Below are positions 43,677-54,927 of a DNA stretch of 61,611 nt, piece by piece. The position numbers and the translations under genes are program-made. The notes below the pieces were generated by a model, which had not been told where the DNA came from, ran no database searches, and was given only the letters and a program-made list of their open reading frames with translations. The stretch comes from Marinomonas pontica. GTDB taxonomy: Bacteria; Pseudomonadota; Gammaproteobacteria; Pseudomonadales; Marinomonadaceae. The stretch covers positions 1-61,611 of the forward strand of contig NZ_JAODTL010000025.1 in the NCBI RefSeq assembly GCF_026191375.1, given 5' to 3'. Within the stretch, counting starts at the first letter, position 1. Every line of letters begins with the position of its first letter.

Positions 43677-43715
43677 AGATACACTTACTGTTTATATATA
43701 CAGTAAGTGTATCTA
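43676..43715 (-). promoter_or_regulatory. LexA box in a 40-bp palindrome at the topB start
   Basis: Perfect 15-bp arms (43676-43690 and 43701-43715) around a 10-bp AT spacer. The core 43686-43705 reads TACTG-TTTATATATA-CAGTA, i.e. CTGT-N8-ACAG, differing from the E. coli LexA consensus at one base. It abuts the topB initiation codon, so LexA would block both promoter and start. The spacer may also supply the -10. Confidence 0.85.
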
Positions 43716-43764
43716 AGAGAAACAACAGTGGCTAGCGTAAACCGCTATTTAATTAGTGCAACTT

Positions 43765-44247
43765 CTATTTAATAGGTACAACTAAGACAGGAATACTGCT
43801 GCTATGGATGACTTTATTTGCGGTGGAGCCAAGAATCATCTGCCCTAATCGGCTGTGGGTTCGGCTATTCATAACGATTAAGTCGGCATTGTGCTCTTTT
43901 GCTACTTTCTGAATGGATTCAGCTGGCATGCCATTGACAATCACTGTCTCTGGCGCTTGGCTCAAATCATCAAGCTCACTGGCGTATGCTTCCATGAATT
44001 CAGACAGCGTTTTTTGCGCTCGCGCGTTGATCTCCGCCACGGCATCTTTGCGCATTGCCGTTCTGACTTCTTCCGTGATGTAGTTGTTAATCATGTTCGA
44101 TGCTTGAGCGTTTAATGGCTCCATAGCGTGCATTAGAATGACTTTGGCAGCATTGGTTTTTGCTAAGCTCATAACAAGTGCCATTGCTGATTGAGTGTGG
44201 TTGTCCAGATCGCAAGCATAAACAATGGTGTTAATTTTAGGTAACAT
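43765..44247 (-). CDS. Universal stress protein (UspA family)
   Basis: 160-residue cytoplasmic USP domain: NTIVYACDLDNHTQSAMALVMSLA at the start, KVILMHAME, then the ATP-binding-type C-terminal block DLIVMNSRTHSRLGQMILGSTANKVIHSSSIPVLVV, with the G-x2-G-x9-G(S/T) motif. Such proteins accumulate in stress and starvation. AGAGGATCTTGCC precedes the ATG. The 3' end lies 49 bp from the topB palindrome; both are on the minus strand but topB seems to have its own promoter. Confidence 0.9.
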   Translation of the reverse strand: MLPKINTIVYACDLDNHTQSAMALVMSLAKTNAAKVILMHAMEPLNAQASNMINNYITEEVRTAMRKDAVAEINARAQKTLSEFMEAYASELDDLSQAPETVIVNGMPAESIQKVAKEHNADLIVMNSRTHSRLGQMILGSTANKVIHSSSIPVLVVPIK

Positions 44248-44291
44248 GGCAAGATCCTCTTTTATGTTCCTATAGCATATTCCATTTCGCT

Positions 44292-44504
44292 TTAACTGCT
44301 CTGATCTAGATCAACGATCATTGTGCTTAATGGTTGCGCTGTGTCTGATAGTTTGTGAATGTTTTTGTCACTGTGATTCGCAAATAAAAAGCAGCTCATC
44401 GACGACACTAAAATGAAACTGATAAACAACACTCCCCAATAATCGGTTGGCTTTTTGGGATCTGTGTATCTCTTGGGAGACGGGATAAAGCTTTTGGATT
44501 TCAT
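44292..44504 (-). CDS. Small single-TM protein, probably Fur-regulated
   Basis: 70 residues: basic N-terminus KSKSFIPSPKRYTDPKKPTD, one TM segment (about 23-43, WGVLFISFILVSSMSCFLFA), then a hydrophilic tail with polar/acidic residues. No family recognised. A strong ribosome binding site (AGGAGG, 5 nt before the ATG) and a Fur-box-like sequence 35 bp upstream argue that it is a real gene. Possibly a small accessory component of iron or envelope stress response; unknown. Confidence 0.7.
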   Translation of the reverse strand: MKSKSFIPSPKRYTDPKKPTDYWGVLFISFILVSSMSCFLFANHSDKNIHKLSDTAQPLSTMIVDLDQSS

Positions 44505-44538
44505 AGCGTCCTCCTGAAGGATGTTAGAATCTTTAGAT

Positions 44539-44557
44539 GATAATGAATATCATTTAA
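44539..44557 (-). promoter_or_regulatory. Fur-box-like sequence
   Basis: GATAATGAATATCATTTAA on the plus strand matches the 19-bp GATAATGATAATCATTATC at 14 of 19 positions. It lies 35 bp upstream of the small single-TM gene, more than 130 bp from fklB, so the small gene is the probable target (iron-starvation induction). Confidence 0.6.
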
Positions 44558-44691
44558 TAAATCTATGGTGCTGATTAATATATTTTCATATGTCAGTAAC
44601 AGGGAAGGGAGATTTGAAAAACAAGCTCATAAGATTTGCCTATGTTATGATGTGCCTTCCATTTTTAGTAACCGAATAAGAGAGTGTAAAC

Positions 44692-45312
44692 ATGTCAGAA
44701 CTGTCGTTCGACTCTAACGAAGCAAAAATTGCATACGGCATTGGTCGTCAAATTGGTGATCAACTACGTGGTAGTGATCTAGGTGAATTGTCTTTGACTC
44801 ACCTTTTTGCAGCGATCGAAGATGCTTTAAATGGCGTTGAAATGCGCGTCCCTGGTGCAGAGCTAGAAGCAGCTTTTGCTGAGCTTCAGCAAAAAATGGA
44901 AGAAAAAGGTCGTGCTGCGTCTGAAGAAAACGTAAAGGCAGGCGAAGACTTTCTTGCGGCAAACAAAGCAAAAGAAGGTGTGCAAACGACACAAAGTGGT
45001 CTTCAGTTTGAAGTACTGGAAGAAGGTACTGGCGCTACTCCTGTTCGCGAAAACACCGTTCGAGTTCATTACGAAGGTCGTTTGATTGACGGACAAGTAT
45101 TTGACAGCTCTATTGCTCGTGGCGAGCCAATTGAGTTCCCTTTAACGGGTGTAATTGCTGGTTGGACTGAAGGTCTACAGTTGATGAAAGAAGGTGCAAA
45201 ATACCGTCTTACTATTCCTGCTGAGTTGGCGTACGGTGCTCAAGGCGCTGGTGCGATGATTCAACCTTTCTCTGTGTTGCAATTTGATGTTGAGTTGATT
45301 GCGATTGTTTAA
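44692..45312 (+). CDS. fklB: FKBP-type peptidyl-prolyl cis-trans isomerase FklB
   Basis: 206 residues, identical in length to E. coli FklB. N-terminal dimerisation domain (IAYGIGRQIGDQLRGSDLGEL), then a C-terminal FKBP domain: VRVHYEGRLIDGQVFDSSIARGEP, IEFPLTGVIAGWTEGLQLMKEGAKYRL and the terminal IPAELAYGAQGAG, containing the conserved Asp/Tyr/Trp active-site residues. No signal peptide, so cytoplasmic. Catalyses Xaa-Pro isomerisation. A bidirectional-looking terminator follows at 45353. Confidence 0.95.
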   Translation: MSELSFDSNEAKIAYGIGRQIGDQLRGSDLGELSLTHLFAAIEDALNGVEMRVPGAELEAAFAELQQKMEEKGRAASEENVKAGEDFLAANKAKEGVQTTQSGLQFEVLEEGTGATPVRENTVRVHYEGRLIDGQVFDSSIARGEPIEFPLTGVIAGWTEGLQLMKEGAKYRLTIPAELAYGAQGAGAMIQPFSVLQFDVELIAIV

Positions 45313-45352
45313 TTAAACAATCCAAAGTCTCTAACGTAACATTGAGCGCAAT

Positions 45353-45388
45353 AAACCGAGTCACTCTGCCTGAGTAACTCGGTTTTTT
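45353..45388 (+). terminator. Terminator after fklB
   Basis: Stem AAACCGAGT-C-ACTC / GAGT-A-ACTCGGTTT (one mismatch), 6-nt loop, T tract on the plus side; may also serve the convergent GNAT gene. Confidence 0.85.
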
Positions 45389-45402
45389 ATTGTCTTCTTT
45401 CT

Positions 45403-45819
45403 TTAAATATCGCGTTCCATGCGAATGTGTAATTTACCCGCGCCTAAAAAGACTTTTCCATCCGTGTGAAAGTTCTGCTTTTCATAGAAGGTTTGCACAT
45501 CGACTAAGGCATTCAAAAAGACTTTTCGGAACCCCATTTCCCTCGCAACTTTGATCGCACGGATGAGTAGCATTTCACCGTACCCTTGGTGGCGGTAGGC
45601 GGGTAAAACGGCCAGTTTGCTAATTTGGCCATCTTCCGTTAATCGACAGGTTCCAGTCGGGACTGCGGTGGTGCCAAAAGACACAAAATGCACCGCGTCT
45701 TCATCTTGATCATCCCATTCTTCTTCTGCAGGAATGCCCAGTTCAAGAATAAAGACTTGCTTGCGCACAAAACTAAGCTGGTCTTTACTGCTGTTCCAGT
45801 CTGATGTTAATACCTTCAT
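45403..45819 (-). CDS. GNAT-family acetyltransferase
   Basis: 138 residues with the acetyl-CoA motif ISKLAVLPAYRHQGYGEMLLIRAIKVA (R-x-x-G-x-G/A) and the following NALVDVQTFYEKQNF, as in ElaA/GNAT small proteins. An unusual acidic stretch EEEWDDQDED occurs in the acceptor-binding region. Acceptor unknown. Located just downstream of roxA on the same strand (25 bp gap), so probably one operon with it. Confidence 0.85.
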   Translation of the reverse strand: MKVLTSDWNSSKDQLSFVRKQVFILELGIPAEEEWDDQDEDAVHFVSFGTTAVPTGTCRLTEDGQISKLAVLPAYRHQGYGEMLLIRAIKVAREMGFRKVFLNALVDVQTFYEKQNFHTDGKVFLGAGKLHIRMERDI

Positions 45820-45844
45820 ATGAATGCCTTCATTTTTTGTCCTT

Positions 45845-47047
45845 TTATTCTTCTGACGCGACCAACTCGATTAGCCCTTGCTGACGAATAAAAAAGCGCA
45901 CGAGAGGCTCTAGATCACTGTTTTGTGTCAAATCCAAACCAGAGAAATCGAATTCAACTTGGTGGCAAACGGCTTCGACAAAACCGGTTAGCTCCGCATC
46001 AACCAGTAGATTTTCACCATTGCAAAATACGCGAATTTTTGCGTTATCGTCAGCACTTTGTTGCACATAATAACAAATGCGCGCATCACCCGGGCGAAGG
46101 AAGGTTTGGCCTTGTGTTGCGTTTGTGAACGCCTCGTCAAGTTCGTCTTGGTTGAGCGGTGCAAGATACTCAGGGTATTTGCTTTCGCTCATGGTCTCGC
46201 CCAGCCATTCTGCTAAGAGGTCAGGTTGATTCACTAGGCGAGCAAGCTGATCTTGTAAGTACTGAATGTCATCTTTACTGATGTGCGCACTGTGTTGACG
46301 GTTGGCGGTTTCTGGTGCGGCAAAACGATCTTTCACGTTGTCTGTTTCACAAATTTTATCGCGGATGCCAGTTAAGACATCTTGCATGCTTGGCGCACGA
46401 AAGCCGATGGAATAGGTCATGCAATCATCGTCTAACGCACGACCATTATGAGCAAAATTTGGGGGTAAATAGAGAATGTCGCCCGCTTCAACTTCCCAGT
46501 CCATGTCTGGATTAACGGTAAAATTATCGAGAATGTGCAGCTTAATGTTTGGAATGGCCGAGTCTTGGTATTCGTCTGGAGCGAGTACTTGCCAGCGGCG
46601 TTTACCAGATACTTGCACTAGAAACACATCGTATTGGTCATAATGTGGGCCAACGCTGCCGCCTTCGGTTGCGTAGCTGACCATCACATCGTCTAAGCGC
46701 CAGCTTGGTAGAAACTCAAATTGTTCTTTTAGGTTTTGAATTTCTGGTACCCAATGATCAACGGCTTGGACTAACAAGGTCCATTCTTTCTCGGGTAGGG
46801 TGGCAAATGTGTCTTCGGTAAAAGGCCCTTGGCGCATTTCCCATGGTCTTAGCCCATTTTCGATCACAATACGAGATTCAATGTCTCCTTCCATTGCCAT
46901 ACCAGCAAGCTCATCGGCTTCAAGAGGCAGAGTGAAGTCAACAAGACCACCGCGAATCAATAGCGGCTTTTTTTGCCAATATTCGTCGATAAAGATTTGG
47001 GCTGTCATGCCACCAAGAATAGCCAACGGTGTATTTAGGTCTGTCAT
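45845..47047 (-). CDS. roxA: Ribosomal protein L16 arginine 3-hydroxylase RoxA (YcfD)
   Basis: 2-oxoglutarate/Fe(II) JmjC-like oxygenase that hydroxylates an arginine of 50S protein L16. 400 residues from the chosen ATG at 47047 (MTDLNTPLAILGGMT), which matches E. coli YcfD better than the longer frame opening at 47113. Metal ligands: GPHYDQYDVFLVQVSG (HxD) and PNFAHNGRAL (His). WQKKPLLIRG is the conserved N-terminal block; a C-terminal winged-helix part follows. Adjacent to purB as in other gammaproteobacteria, where phoPQ often lies between them; phoPQ is absent here. Confidence 0.92.
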   Translation of the reverse strand: MTDLNTPLAILGGMTAQIFIDEYWQKKPLLIRGGLVDFTLPLEADELAGMAMEGDIESRIVIENGLRPWEMRQGPFTEDTFATLPEKEWTLLVQAVDHWVPEIQNLKEQFEFLPSWRLDDVMVSYATEGGSVGPHYDQYDVFLVQVSGKRRWQVLAPDEYQDSAIPNIKLHILDNFTVNPDMDWEVEAGDILYLPPNFAHNGRALDDDCMTYSIGFRAPSMQDVLTGIRDKICETDNVKDRFAAPETANRQHSAHISKDDIQYLQDQLARLVNQPDLLAEWLGETMSESKYPEYLAPLNQDELDEAFTNATQGQTFLRPGDARICYYVQQSADDNAKIRVFCNGENLLVDAELTGFVEAVCHQVEFDFSGLDLTQNSDLEPLVRFFIRQQGLIELVASEE

Positions 47048-47111
47048 AAATCGCTCATTAAAAAGAACAAAGAAAGTAGTGATATTGCTAAAGATTAGTA
47101 GTTTTAAAGGC

Positions 47112-47138
47112 AAAAAGAGCCGATAAATCGGCTCTTTT
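47112..47138. terminator. Bidirectional terminator between roxA and purB
   Basis: Arms AAAAAGAGCCGAT / ATCGGCTCTTTTT (13 bp), 1-2 nt loop; T/A tracts on both sides. It ends purB (minus strand) before roxA, so roxA has its own promoter. Confidence 0.88.
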
Positions 47139-47162
47139 TATTACGCTTATTCAGAGTTTGTT

Positions 47163-48851
<1,689 letters not shown>

Positions 48852-50454
48852 ATGAAGATCAGTCGAATAATGAACTTGGTTATTGCCATAGTGTTGATAG
48901 CTTTATCTTCTCTTTATGCCATTACTCAACTTAGTTTGAATAAGAATAAAGAGGCCATCCGACACCAAGCTGTGTTATCTCAGGCGGTGTCAACGATGAA
49001 AGACGCTCGCTACTATGTTGTACAGGTTCAGCAGTTTTTGACTGATATGGGCGCTACTCGGGGAGACGATGCTTTACCTGAGGCCGATGCGAGCATGAAA
49101 AGCGCAATGCAAAGCTTGAAAGAGCTTGAAAACATTATTCCAGCGTATCGCGCCCGTGTACTAGAGCTAGAAAAAAAATTAAATAACGTAAACAAAGTCG
49201 GCCGTGAAATGGCGTACGCTTATATTCAAAAAGGTACTGAGGCCGGCAATAACCTGATGAAGGGCCCTGGTGGACTGGACGAAGAATCGGCTCAGTTGGC
49301 TGAGTCACTGGAAAAAATTGCGGATGAACTGACAGCGCAATTTGCAGAAAGTGAGCGGGTATCGATTGCGGCGTTAGAAAATTCTGAATTCCTGTCTTTA
49401 ATCAGCAGCTTAATTTCTGGTGTAGTAATTGTTGGTGTTATTTTGATTTTGCGTCGCCGCATACTGCCGAGATCTGAACTCGCTTGAATCGTCACTGCAT
49501 AATATTTCTGTTGGTGCGCGTGATTTAACGGTTCGCTTGGATGACAAAGGTAAAGACGAATTGGCGTCGGTCGCGCACAGTTTTAACGTCTTTATTAAAG
49601 GTATACAGGACCTGGTGGTTACTCAGCAAGGACAATCTACTCAGTTGTCTGTGGCGGGCGAGCAAATGTTGGTGGCTTCTAATAAAACGCGAACAGGCAT
49701 GCAAGGGCTGCAAAAAGAAACGTCTGGTATTGCCAGCGTCGTAGCAGAGATGCAAACCACAGTTCGTCATGTAGCAGACAGTGCTGATGCGGCGGCGAAA
49801 GCGGCAAAGGAATCGGACAGTATCGCAAAAGAAGTGGAAAGCGTGGTTAATAACAGCGTTGTGTCCATACAGCAATTGTCTGAAGGCGTTGAAAAGGCAT
49901 CCCGCGTACTGCAAGCCTTGGAAAAAGAAACCACGGATGTCGGTAGTATTTTAGATTCGATTCGTGGCATTGCGGATCAAACCAATTTGTTAGCATTAAA
50001 CGCAGCGATTGAAGCAGCGCGTGCCGGTGAGCAGGGTCGTGGTTTTGCGGTAGTTGCTGATGAAGTTCGTACGCTTGCGCAACGTACTCAAGATTCCACA
50101 GAACAAATTCAGGTGATGATTACCCAATTGCAAAAAGGCTCTCAAGATGCCGTGCTGGTTATGGGGGAAAGTAAGCAGCAGGCTGAACAAAGTGTTGCTC
50201 AGTCATTAAAAGCAAAAGACGCCTTGTATACGATTACGTCTTCTATGGGGAATATTTCCTCTATGGCGATTGAAATCGCATCGGCAATGGAGCAGCAAGC
50301 TGCGGCATCAGAAAACATTGATGGGCGAATTCGCTCTATTCGCGATGAGGCGGAATTGACCAGTGTTAACGCTGAACAGTCAAATGTGGCGGCTAAGCAA
50401 GTATTAGGGCAATCGAAAGCGTTGTCTGATCTTATCTCAAGCTTTAAAGTGTAG
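48852..50454 (+). CDS. Methyl-accepting chemotaxis protein, frame broken at about 49465-49473
   Basis: N-terminal TM (about 7-25), a four-helix-bundle-like periplasmic sensor (about 27-178, [21 protein letters not shown]), a second TM (about 179-203), then HAMP and MCP domains. The first frame stops at 49487 shortly after LRRRILP; the continuation [23 protein letters not shown] plus the signalling domain, with tip [39 protein letters not shown] (here DQTNLLALN), is in another frame to 50454. Skipping one base, or restoring two lost ones, near 49465-49473 joins them. It interrupts the otherwise conserved purB-hflD-mnmA neighbourhood. Ligand unknown. Confidence 0.85.
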
Positions 50455-50544
50455 TTTTAAGGCTCGTTCTTCGTTCTGTCTTTTAGGGTGGCTATTACTA
50501 GAGTATCTCCAATAGTCATAACGGATTCTACAGAATAGACAAAG

Positions 50545-50579
50545 AAAAGCCCGAGTAACACTGTTACTCGGGCTTTTTC
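50545..50579. terminator. Bidirectional terminator between the chemoreceptor and icd
   Basis: 16-bp perfect arms AAAAGCCCGAGTAACA / TGTTACTCGGGCTTTT separated by one base; A/T tracts on both sides. Confidence 0.92.
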
Positions 50580-50604
50580 ATAGCTGTTTACTTAATCAAT
50601 AAGC

Positions 50605-52827
50605 TTAAAGCGTTGCTAATGCTGTATTAAATGTCGCACTAGGACGCATGATCTTAGCCACTTCATTTAGATCCATGTGGTAGTAACCAGATAGACCAGA
50701 AGGCTTACCTTGTACTGCCGCCAGTTCCGCAACAATCTTATCTTCGTTATCAGCAAGTTGTTTCGCTAGTGGTGCGAATTTCGCTGCTAATGCGGCATCT
50801 TCAGTTTGTGCTGCAAGCTCTTGTGACCAGTAAAGTGCTAGGTAGAAATGGCTACCACGGTTATCGATTTCACCCACTTTACGAGACGGTGACTTGTTAG
50901 TGTCTAGTAACTTTCCTGTTGCTTTATCTAGGCACTTAGCAAGGATTTTTGCTTTCTCGTTGCTGTGCTTAATGCCAAGCTCTTCAAAAGACACGGCCAC
51001 AGCAAGGAATTCACCCAGAGAGTCCCAACGAAGGTAGTTTTCTTCCATTAGCTGTTGAACGTGCTTAGGAGCAGAACCGCCCGCACCCGTCTCATACATA
51101 CCGCCGCCGTTTAGCATGGGTACGATAGACAACATTTTCGCAGACGTGCCCAACTCTAAGATTGGGAACAAGTCAGTCAAGTAGTCACGTAGAATATTAC
51201 CCGTTACAGAAATGGTGTCTTTACCACGAATGATGCGCTCCATAGAGAAACGGATTGCTTCGTTGTAAGACATGATGCGAATGTCTAGACCCGTTGTGTC
51301 ATGGTCTTTTAGGTACAATTCAACTTTTTTGCGAAGACCGTTGTCGTGTGGACGAGCCTCTTCTAACCAGAACACAGCCGGTGTGTCAGACTGACGAGCG
51401 CGAGTAACGCCTAATTTCACCCAGTCGCGAATGGCCGCGTCTTTGGTTTGGCAAGCGCGCCAGATGTCGCCTTTCTCAACATTGTGTTGCATCAGAACGT
51501 TGCCATTTGCGTCTACAACGCGCATAACACCATCGGCCTTCATTTCGTATGTCTTGTCGTGAGAACCGTACTCTTCTGCTTTTTGTGCCATAAGGCCAAC
51601 GTTTGGCACTGTGCCCATTGTAACAGGGTTGAATGCGCCGTTAGTTTTACAGAAGTTGATGGTTTCTTGGTAGATGCGAGCGTAAGTGCTGTCTGGAATA
51701 ACGGCTTTCGCATCGTGTGCCTTGCCATCACGGCCCCACATTTTGCCAGAGTTACGGATCATTGCAGGCATAGAAGCATCAACGATAACGTCGCTTGGTA
51801 CGTGTAGGTTAGTGATGCCTTTGTCTGAATCAACCATGGCTAACTCAGGACGTGTTTTATAAACGTCTTGAATCGCTTGTTTGATTTCTTCTTGCTTTGC
51901 TTCAGGAAGTGTTTTGATTTTATCATAAACACTGCCTAAGCCGTTGTTTGGGTTTACGCCGATTTCTTTGAAAAGTTCGCCGTATTTTTCGAATACGTCT
52001 TTATAGAAAACCGTGACCGCGTGACCAAATACGATTGGGTGAGACACTTTCATCATGGTGGCTTTTAAATGCACTGACCACATAATGTTGTCTTCTTTCG
52101 CTTCTTGTAACGTTGCTTCAAAGAAAGCGCGAAGTTTTGTGCAGCTGATGTTCATGCTGTCTAGGATTTCGCCAGCAAGAAGAGGAAGTGACTTTTTCAC
52201 TTCAACGGAACCGTCTTTGCCTACGAATTCAATATTAACGGTTTGAGCGGAATCCATTGTTACGGATTGCTCAGAAGAGTAGAAATCGCCATCACGCATG
52301 TAATCAACGTGAGAAACCGAAGTTTTGCTCCATTTGCCCATTGAATGAGGGTTTTTGCGAGCGAAGCCTTTTACTGCTGCTGGTGCACGACGGTCAGAGT
52401 TACCTTGACGTAGAACAGGGTTTACCGCACTACCAAGCACTTTAGAGTAACGCGCTTGTACGTCTTTTTCTTCGTCAGTTTGTGGGTTTTCTGGGTACTC
52501 AGGTAGACCGTAACCTTCCGCGTTCAACTCTTTAATTGTAGCGTTAAGTTGTGGTAAAGATGCACTGATGTTTGGCAGCTTAACAATGTTTGCTTCTGGG
52601 TTTGCTGTTAGGTCACCTAGGAATTTTAAGCCGTCTTCCGCTTGTTTGTCCGCTGGAAGTCGATCTGAAAAAGCAGAAATAACACGACTAGCCAAAGAAA
52701 TGTCTGTCAGTTTTAGTTCGATGTCTGCTTCTTTAGCGAATGCGCCAAAGATAGGAAGTAGAGACGCGGTAGCCAAAGCTGGCGCCTCGTCAGTAAATGT
52801 ATAGTAAATGGTTTGTTTCGTTGACAT
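50605..52827 (-). CDS. icd: NADP-dependent isocitrate dehydrogenase, monomeric type
   Basis: Oxidative decarboxylation of isocitrate to 2-oxoglutarate in the TCA cycle, making NADPH. 740 residues, the size of the monomeric (Idh-II) form, which is unrelated in length to the 416-residue dimeric E. coli enzyme. Characteristic blocks: [76 protein letters not shown], and [17 protein letters not shown]. Its gene is divergent from hflD-mnmA-nudJ-rluE, as icd often is in this neighbourhood. No frame break. Confidence 0.96.
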   Translation of the reverse strand: MSTKQTIYYTFTDEAPALATASLLPIFGAFAKEADIELKLTDISLASRVISAFSDRLPADKQAEDGLKFLGDLTANPEANIVKLPNISASLPQLNATIKELNAEGYGLPEYPENPQTDEEKDVQARYSKVLGSAVNPVLRQGNSDRRAPAAVKGFARKNPHSMGKWSKTSVSHVDYMRDGDFYSSEQSVTMDSAQTVNIEFVGKDGSVEVKKSLPLLAGEILDSMNISCTKLRAFFEATLQEAKEDNIMWSVHLKATMMKVSHPIVFGHAVTVFYKDVFEKYGELFKEIGVNPNNGLGSVYDKIKTLPEAKQEEIKQAIQDVYKTRPELAMVDSDKGITNLHVPSDVIVDASMPAMIRNSGKMWGRDGKAHDAKAVIPDSTYARIYQETINFCKTNGAFNPVTMGTVPNVGLMAQKAEEYGSHDKTYEMKADGVMRVVDANGNVLMQHNVEKGDIWRACQTKDAAIRDWVKLGVTRARQSDTPAVFWLEEARPHDNGLRKKVELYLKDHDTTGLDIRIMSYNEAIRFSMERIIRGKDTISVTGNILRDYLTDLFPILELGTSAKMLSIVPMLNGGGMYETGAGGSAPKHVQQLMEENYLRWDSLGEFLAVAVSFEELGIKHSNEKAKILAKCLDKATGKLLDTNKSPSRKVGEIDNRGSHFYLALYWSQELAAQTEDAALAAKFAPLAKQLADNEDKIVAELAAVQGKPSGLSGYYHMDLNEVAKIMRPSATFNTALATL

Positions 52828-53050
52828 GTAATTCCCCTAACATTTTAGGCATTAGCCTATTGAATCGAAGATGACTTTTAGCCGCCATTCCCTAATTTAA
52901 ACTGCTCTTACAGGTTAACCCGCACAGGTTAAAAATTTGTACAATATACTACCTAAAAAACGAAGGTAGAGATATTGGCTGTCAGATATAGTGGAAATTG
53001 ATTTCAATTATTGTATTGCTGGCGTTTCGATTTTGGTGATTTTTAAACAT

Positions 53051-53078
53051 AAAAAAGACCCAATATTGGGCCTTTAAA
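53051..53078 (-). terminator. Terminator of the rluE-nudJ-mnmA-hflD operon
   Basis: On the minus strand: AAAGGCCCAA-TATTGGGTCTTT followed by TTTTT; a strong hairpin with one mismatch, placed just after hflD. It overlaps a palindromic core CCCAATATTGGG. Confidence 0.8.
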
Positions 53079-53081
53079 GTA

Positions 53082-53711
53082 TTAACTGCGTGACTCTAAT
53101 GCAGTCAATAAAGCTTTGCGTTTAAAAATCAAATGCCAGCGTTTTCCACCTAATTGTCGCCATAGCATGGCGGCTCGAATCCCCGACATTAAAATAGCTC
53201 GAACTTGATTGGCGACGTGCGGTTGTTGTAAAAACCGGCTGTCTCCGTGAACTTGAATGCGAAAAGATAGCTTGCTCAAGGTGTCTTGGTACATACCAGA
53301 AATAGACGCCAACATATTTTCATGGAGAACGCTGTCATAATGCGCTTTTTTCTGCTCGATTTGCCCAATTTTTTGACCAATCAACGACAGCATTTCTGGC
53401 GCTTTTGATAACTTGTTTTCTAGATGAATCAGACTCAGAGCGTATCTTAATGTGTCAGGGTTAACGCTGCTGCGTTCTTTTCCTAATGCTTGTTTGGTAA
53501 TTCGTCTGCCCAGTGCCAGGTTGCTTGAACAATCCCATTGGCCGCCGTAAATGTCTTCTGTAGAGGCCGCATTCACCATTAAAAGGCTCTCTAACAATGG
53601 CTGTAAGCTGGCATTGTCAACTTTCCCGGTTTTAGCGAGGACGGCCACGAGCTCAGCGGCTTGGAAAACAGCTGATAGGGCAATGGTTTGCTCTTTTTCT
53701 CTGCTACTCAC
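53082..53711 (-). CDS. hflD: High-frequency lysogenization protein HflD
   Basis: Peripheral inner-membrane protein; in E. coli it binds phage lambda CII and affects lysogeny. Its cellular role is unclear. 209 residues with the family blocks IALSAVFQAAELVAVLAKTG, LRYALSLIHLENKL, RIQVHGDSRFLQQPHVANQVRAILMSGIRAAMLWRQLGG and a basic C-terminus. It follows mnmA after 17 bp on the same strand, as in E. coli, and ends the operon at a terminator. Confidence 0.94.
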   Translation of the reverse strand: MSSREKEQTIALSAVFQAAELVAVLAKTGKVDNASLQPLLESLLMVNAASTEDIYGGQWDCSSNLALGRRITKQALGKERSSVNPDTLRYALSLIHLENKLSKAPEMLSLIGQKIGQIEQKKAHYDSVLHENMLASISGMYQDTLSKLSFRIQVHGDSRFLQQPHVANQVRAILMSGIRAAMLWRQLGGKRWHLIFKRKALLTALESRS

Positions 53712-53728
53712 GTTTTCTCTCTTAATAA

Positions 53729-54850
53729 TTACTTGTTAAAGGCGACGTTGATGATGCCGCCACCTAGGCAAATTTCATCTACGTAAAACACAACAGACTG
53801 CCCTGGTGTGATGGCTCTTTGTGGTTCGACAAAAGAAACTTCAACACGGCCATCGGCCAGCTCATTAATAGTGCAATCTTGATCCGCTTGGCGGTAACGG
53901 CATTTGGCTTTGCACGTCAGTGGGAAAGCAGGTTTTTCTCTCGCTACCCAATCAAAATTGTCAGCAATTAAGTGGGTTTTGAATAAGGATTCATGTTGGC
54001 CGCCTTGCGTCACGATCAATACATTGCGCTCTAGATCTTTTTCAACCACATACCATGGATCGTCTGAGTATTTAGCGAGACCGCCAATGCCTAAACCTTG
54101 GCGCTGACCAATAGTGTGGTACATCAAACCATGGTGGCGAGCAATTTTGTCACCTTCTAGTGTTTCTATGTCGCCTGGTTGAGCAGGCAAATATTGCTCT
54201 AAAAAGTCTTTGAAGCGGCGTTCGCCGATGAAGCAAATACCTGTGCTGTCTTTTTTATTGTGAGTGACCAAACCAAACTCTTCGGCTAAGCGGCGTACTT
54301 CTGGTTTTTCTAACTCGCCAACAGGGAACAGTGTTTTGGCAATTTCGTCCTTGCCAACGGCGTATAAAAAATAGCTTTGGTCTTTATTTCCATCCAAGCC
54401 TTTTAAAAGAAGAGGCTGTCCATCTTTTTCACCACGACGAACGTAGTGGCCGGTGGCGATGTAATCGGCATTAAGCGCCATGGCGTATTCTAAGAAGGCT
54501 TTAAATTTGATTTCTTTGTTGCACAAAATGTCAGGGTTTGGCGTCCGTCCCGCTTTGTATTCGGCCAGAAAATGTTCGAAAACGTTGTCCCAGTATTCTG
54601 CAGCGAAGTTCGCCGTGTGCAGCTTGATGCCTAACTTATCGGATACGGCTTGTGCATCGGCCAAGTCGTCTTTGGCGGTGCAATACTCTGTGCCATCGTC
54701 TTCGTCCCAGTTTTTCATGAAAAGACCTTCAACCTGATAACCCTGTTGCATCAAGATAAGTGCAGATACAGAGGAGTCGACACCGCCGGACATACCGACA
54801 ATGACTTTTTTGGAGCTGTTTGCGTTATTCGCAATAGGGCTTTCTTTCAT
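53729..54850 (-). CDS. mnmA: tRNA-specific 2-thiouridylase MnmA
   Basis: Thiolates U34 of tRNA Lys, Glu and Gln (mnm5s2U) using ATP and sulfur relayed by the Tus proteins. PP-loop [16 protein letters not shown], catalytic cysteines in [13 protein letters not shown] and [17 protein letters not shown], and [10 protein letters not shown]. 373 residues from the ATG at 54850; the upstream ATG at 54895 gives 388. I prefer the shorter because most homologues begin within a few residues of [10 protein letters not shown] and the extension has no similarity. Operon with hflD downstream and nudJ upstream. Confidence 0.94.
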   Translation of the reverse strand: MKESPIANNANSSKKVIVGMSGGVDSSVSALILMQQGYQVEGLFMKNWDEDDGTEYCTAKDDLADAQAVSDKLGIKLHTANFAAEYWDNVFEHFLAEYKAGRTPNPDILCNKEIKFKAFLEYAMALNADYIATGHYVRRGEKDGQPLLLKGLDGNKDQSYFLYAVGKDEIAKTLFPVGELEKPEVRRLAEEFGLVTHNKKDSTGICFIGERRFKDFLEQYLPAQPGDIETLEGDKIARHHGLMYHTIGQRQGLGIGGLAKYSDDPWYVVEKDLERNVLIVTQGGQHESLFKTHLIADNFDWVAREKPAFPLTCKAKCRYRQADQDCTINELADGRVEVSFVEPQRAITPGQSVVFYVDEICLGGGIINVAFNK

Positions 54851-54927
54851 GTGCTGTGATTTCTCGACTGTTATATTCGCGAAGCGAAGAGGCATGGCCT
54901 CAGATAAATTAAATGTCCGTTATTGTA

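Noticed and set aside
43676..43715. Supercoiling-sensitive cruciform autoregulation of topB
   Set aside because: The palindrome core is better explained as a LexA box; a cruciform role is not needed.
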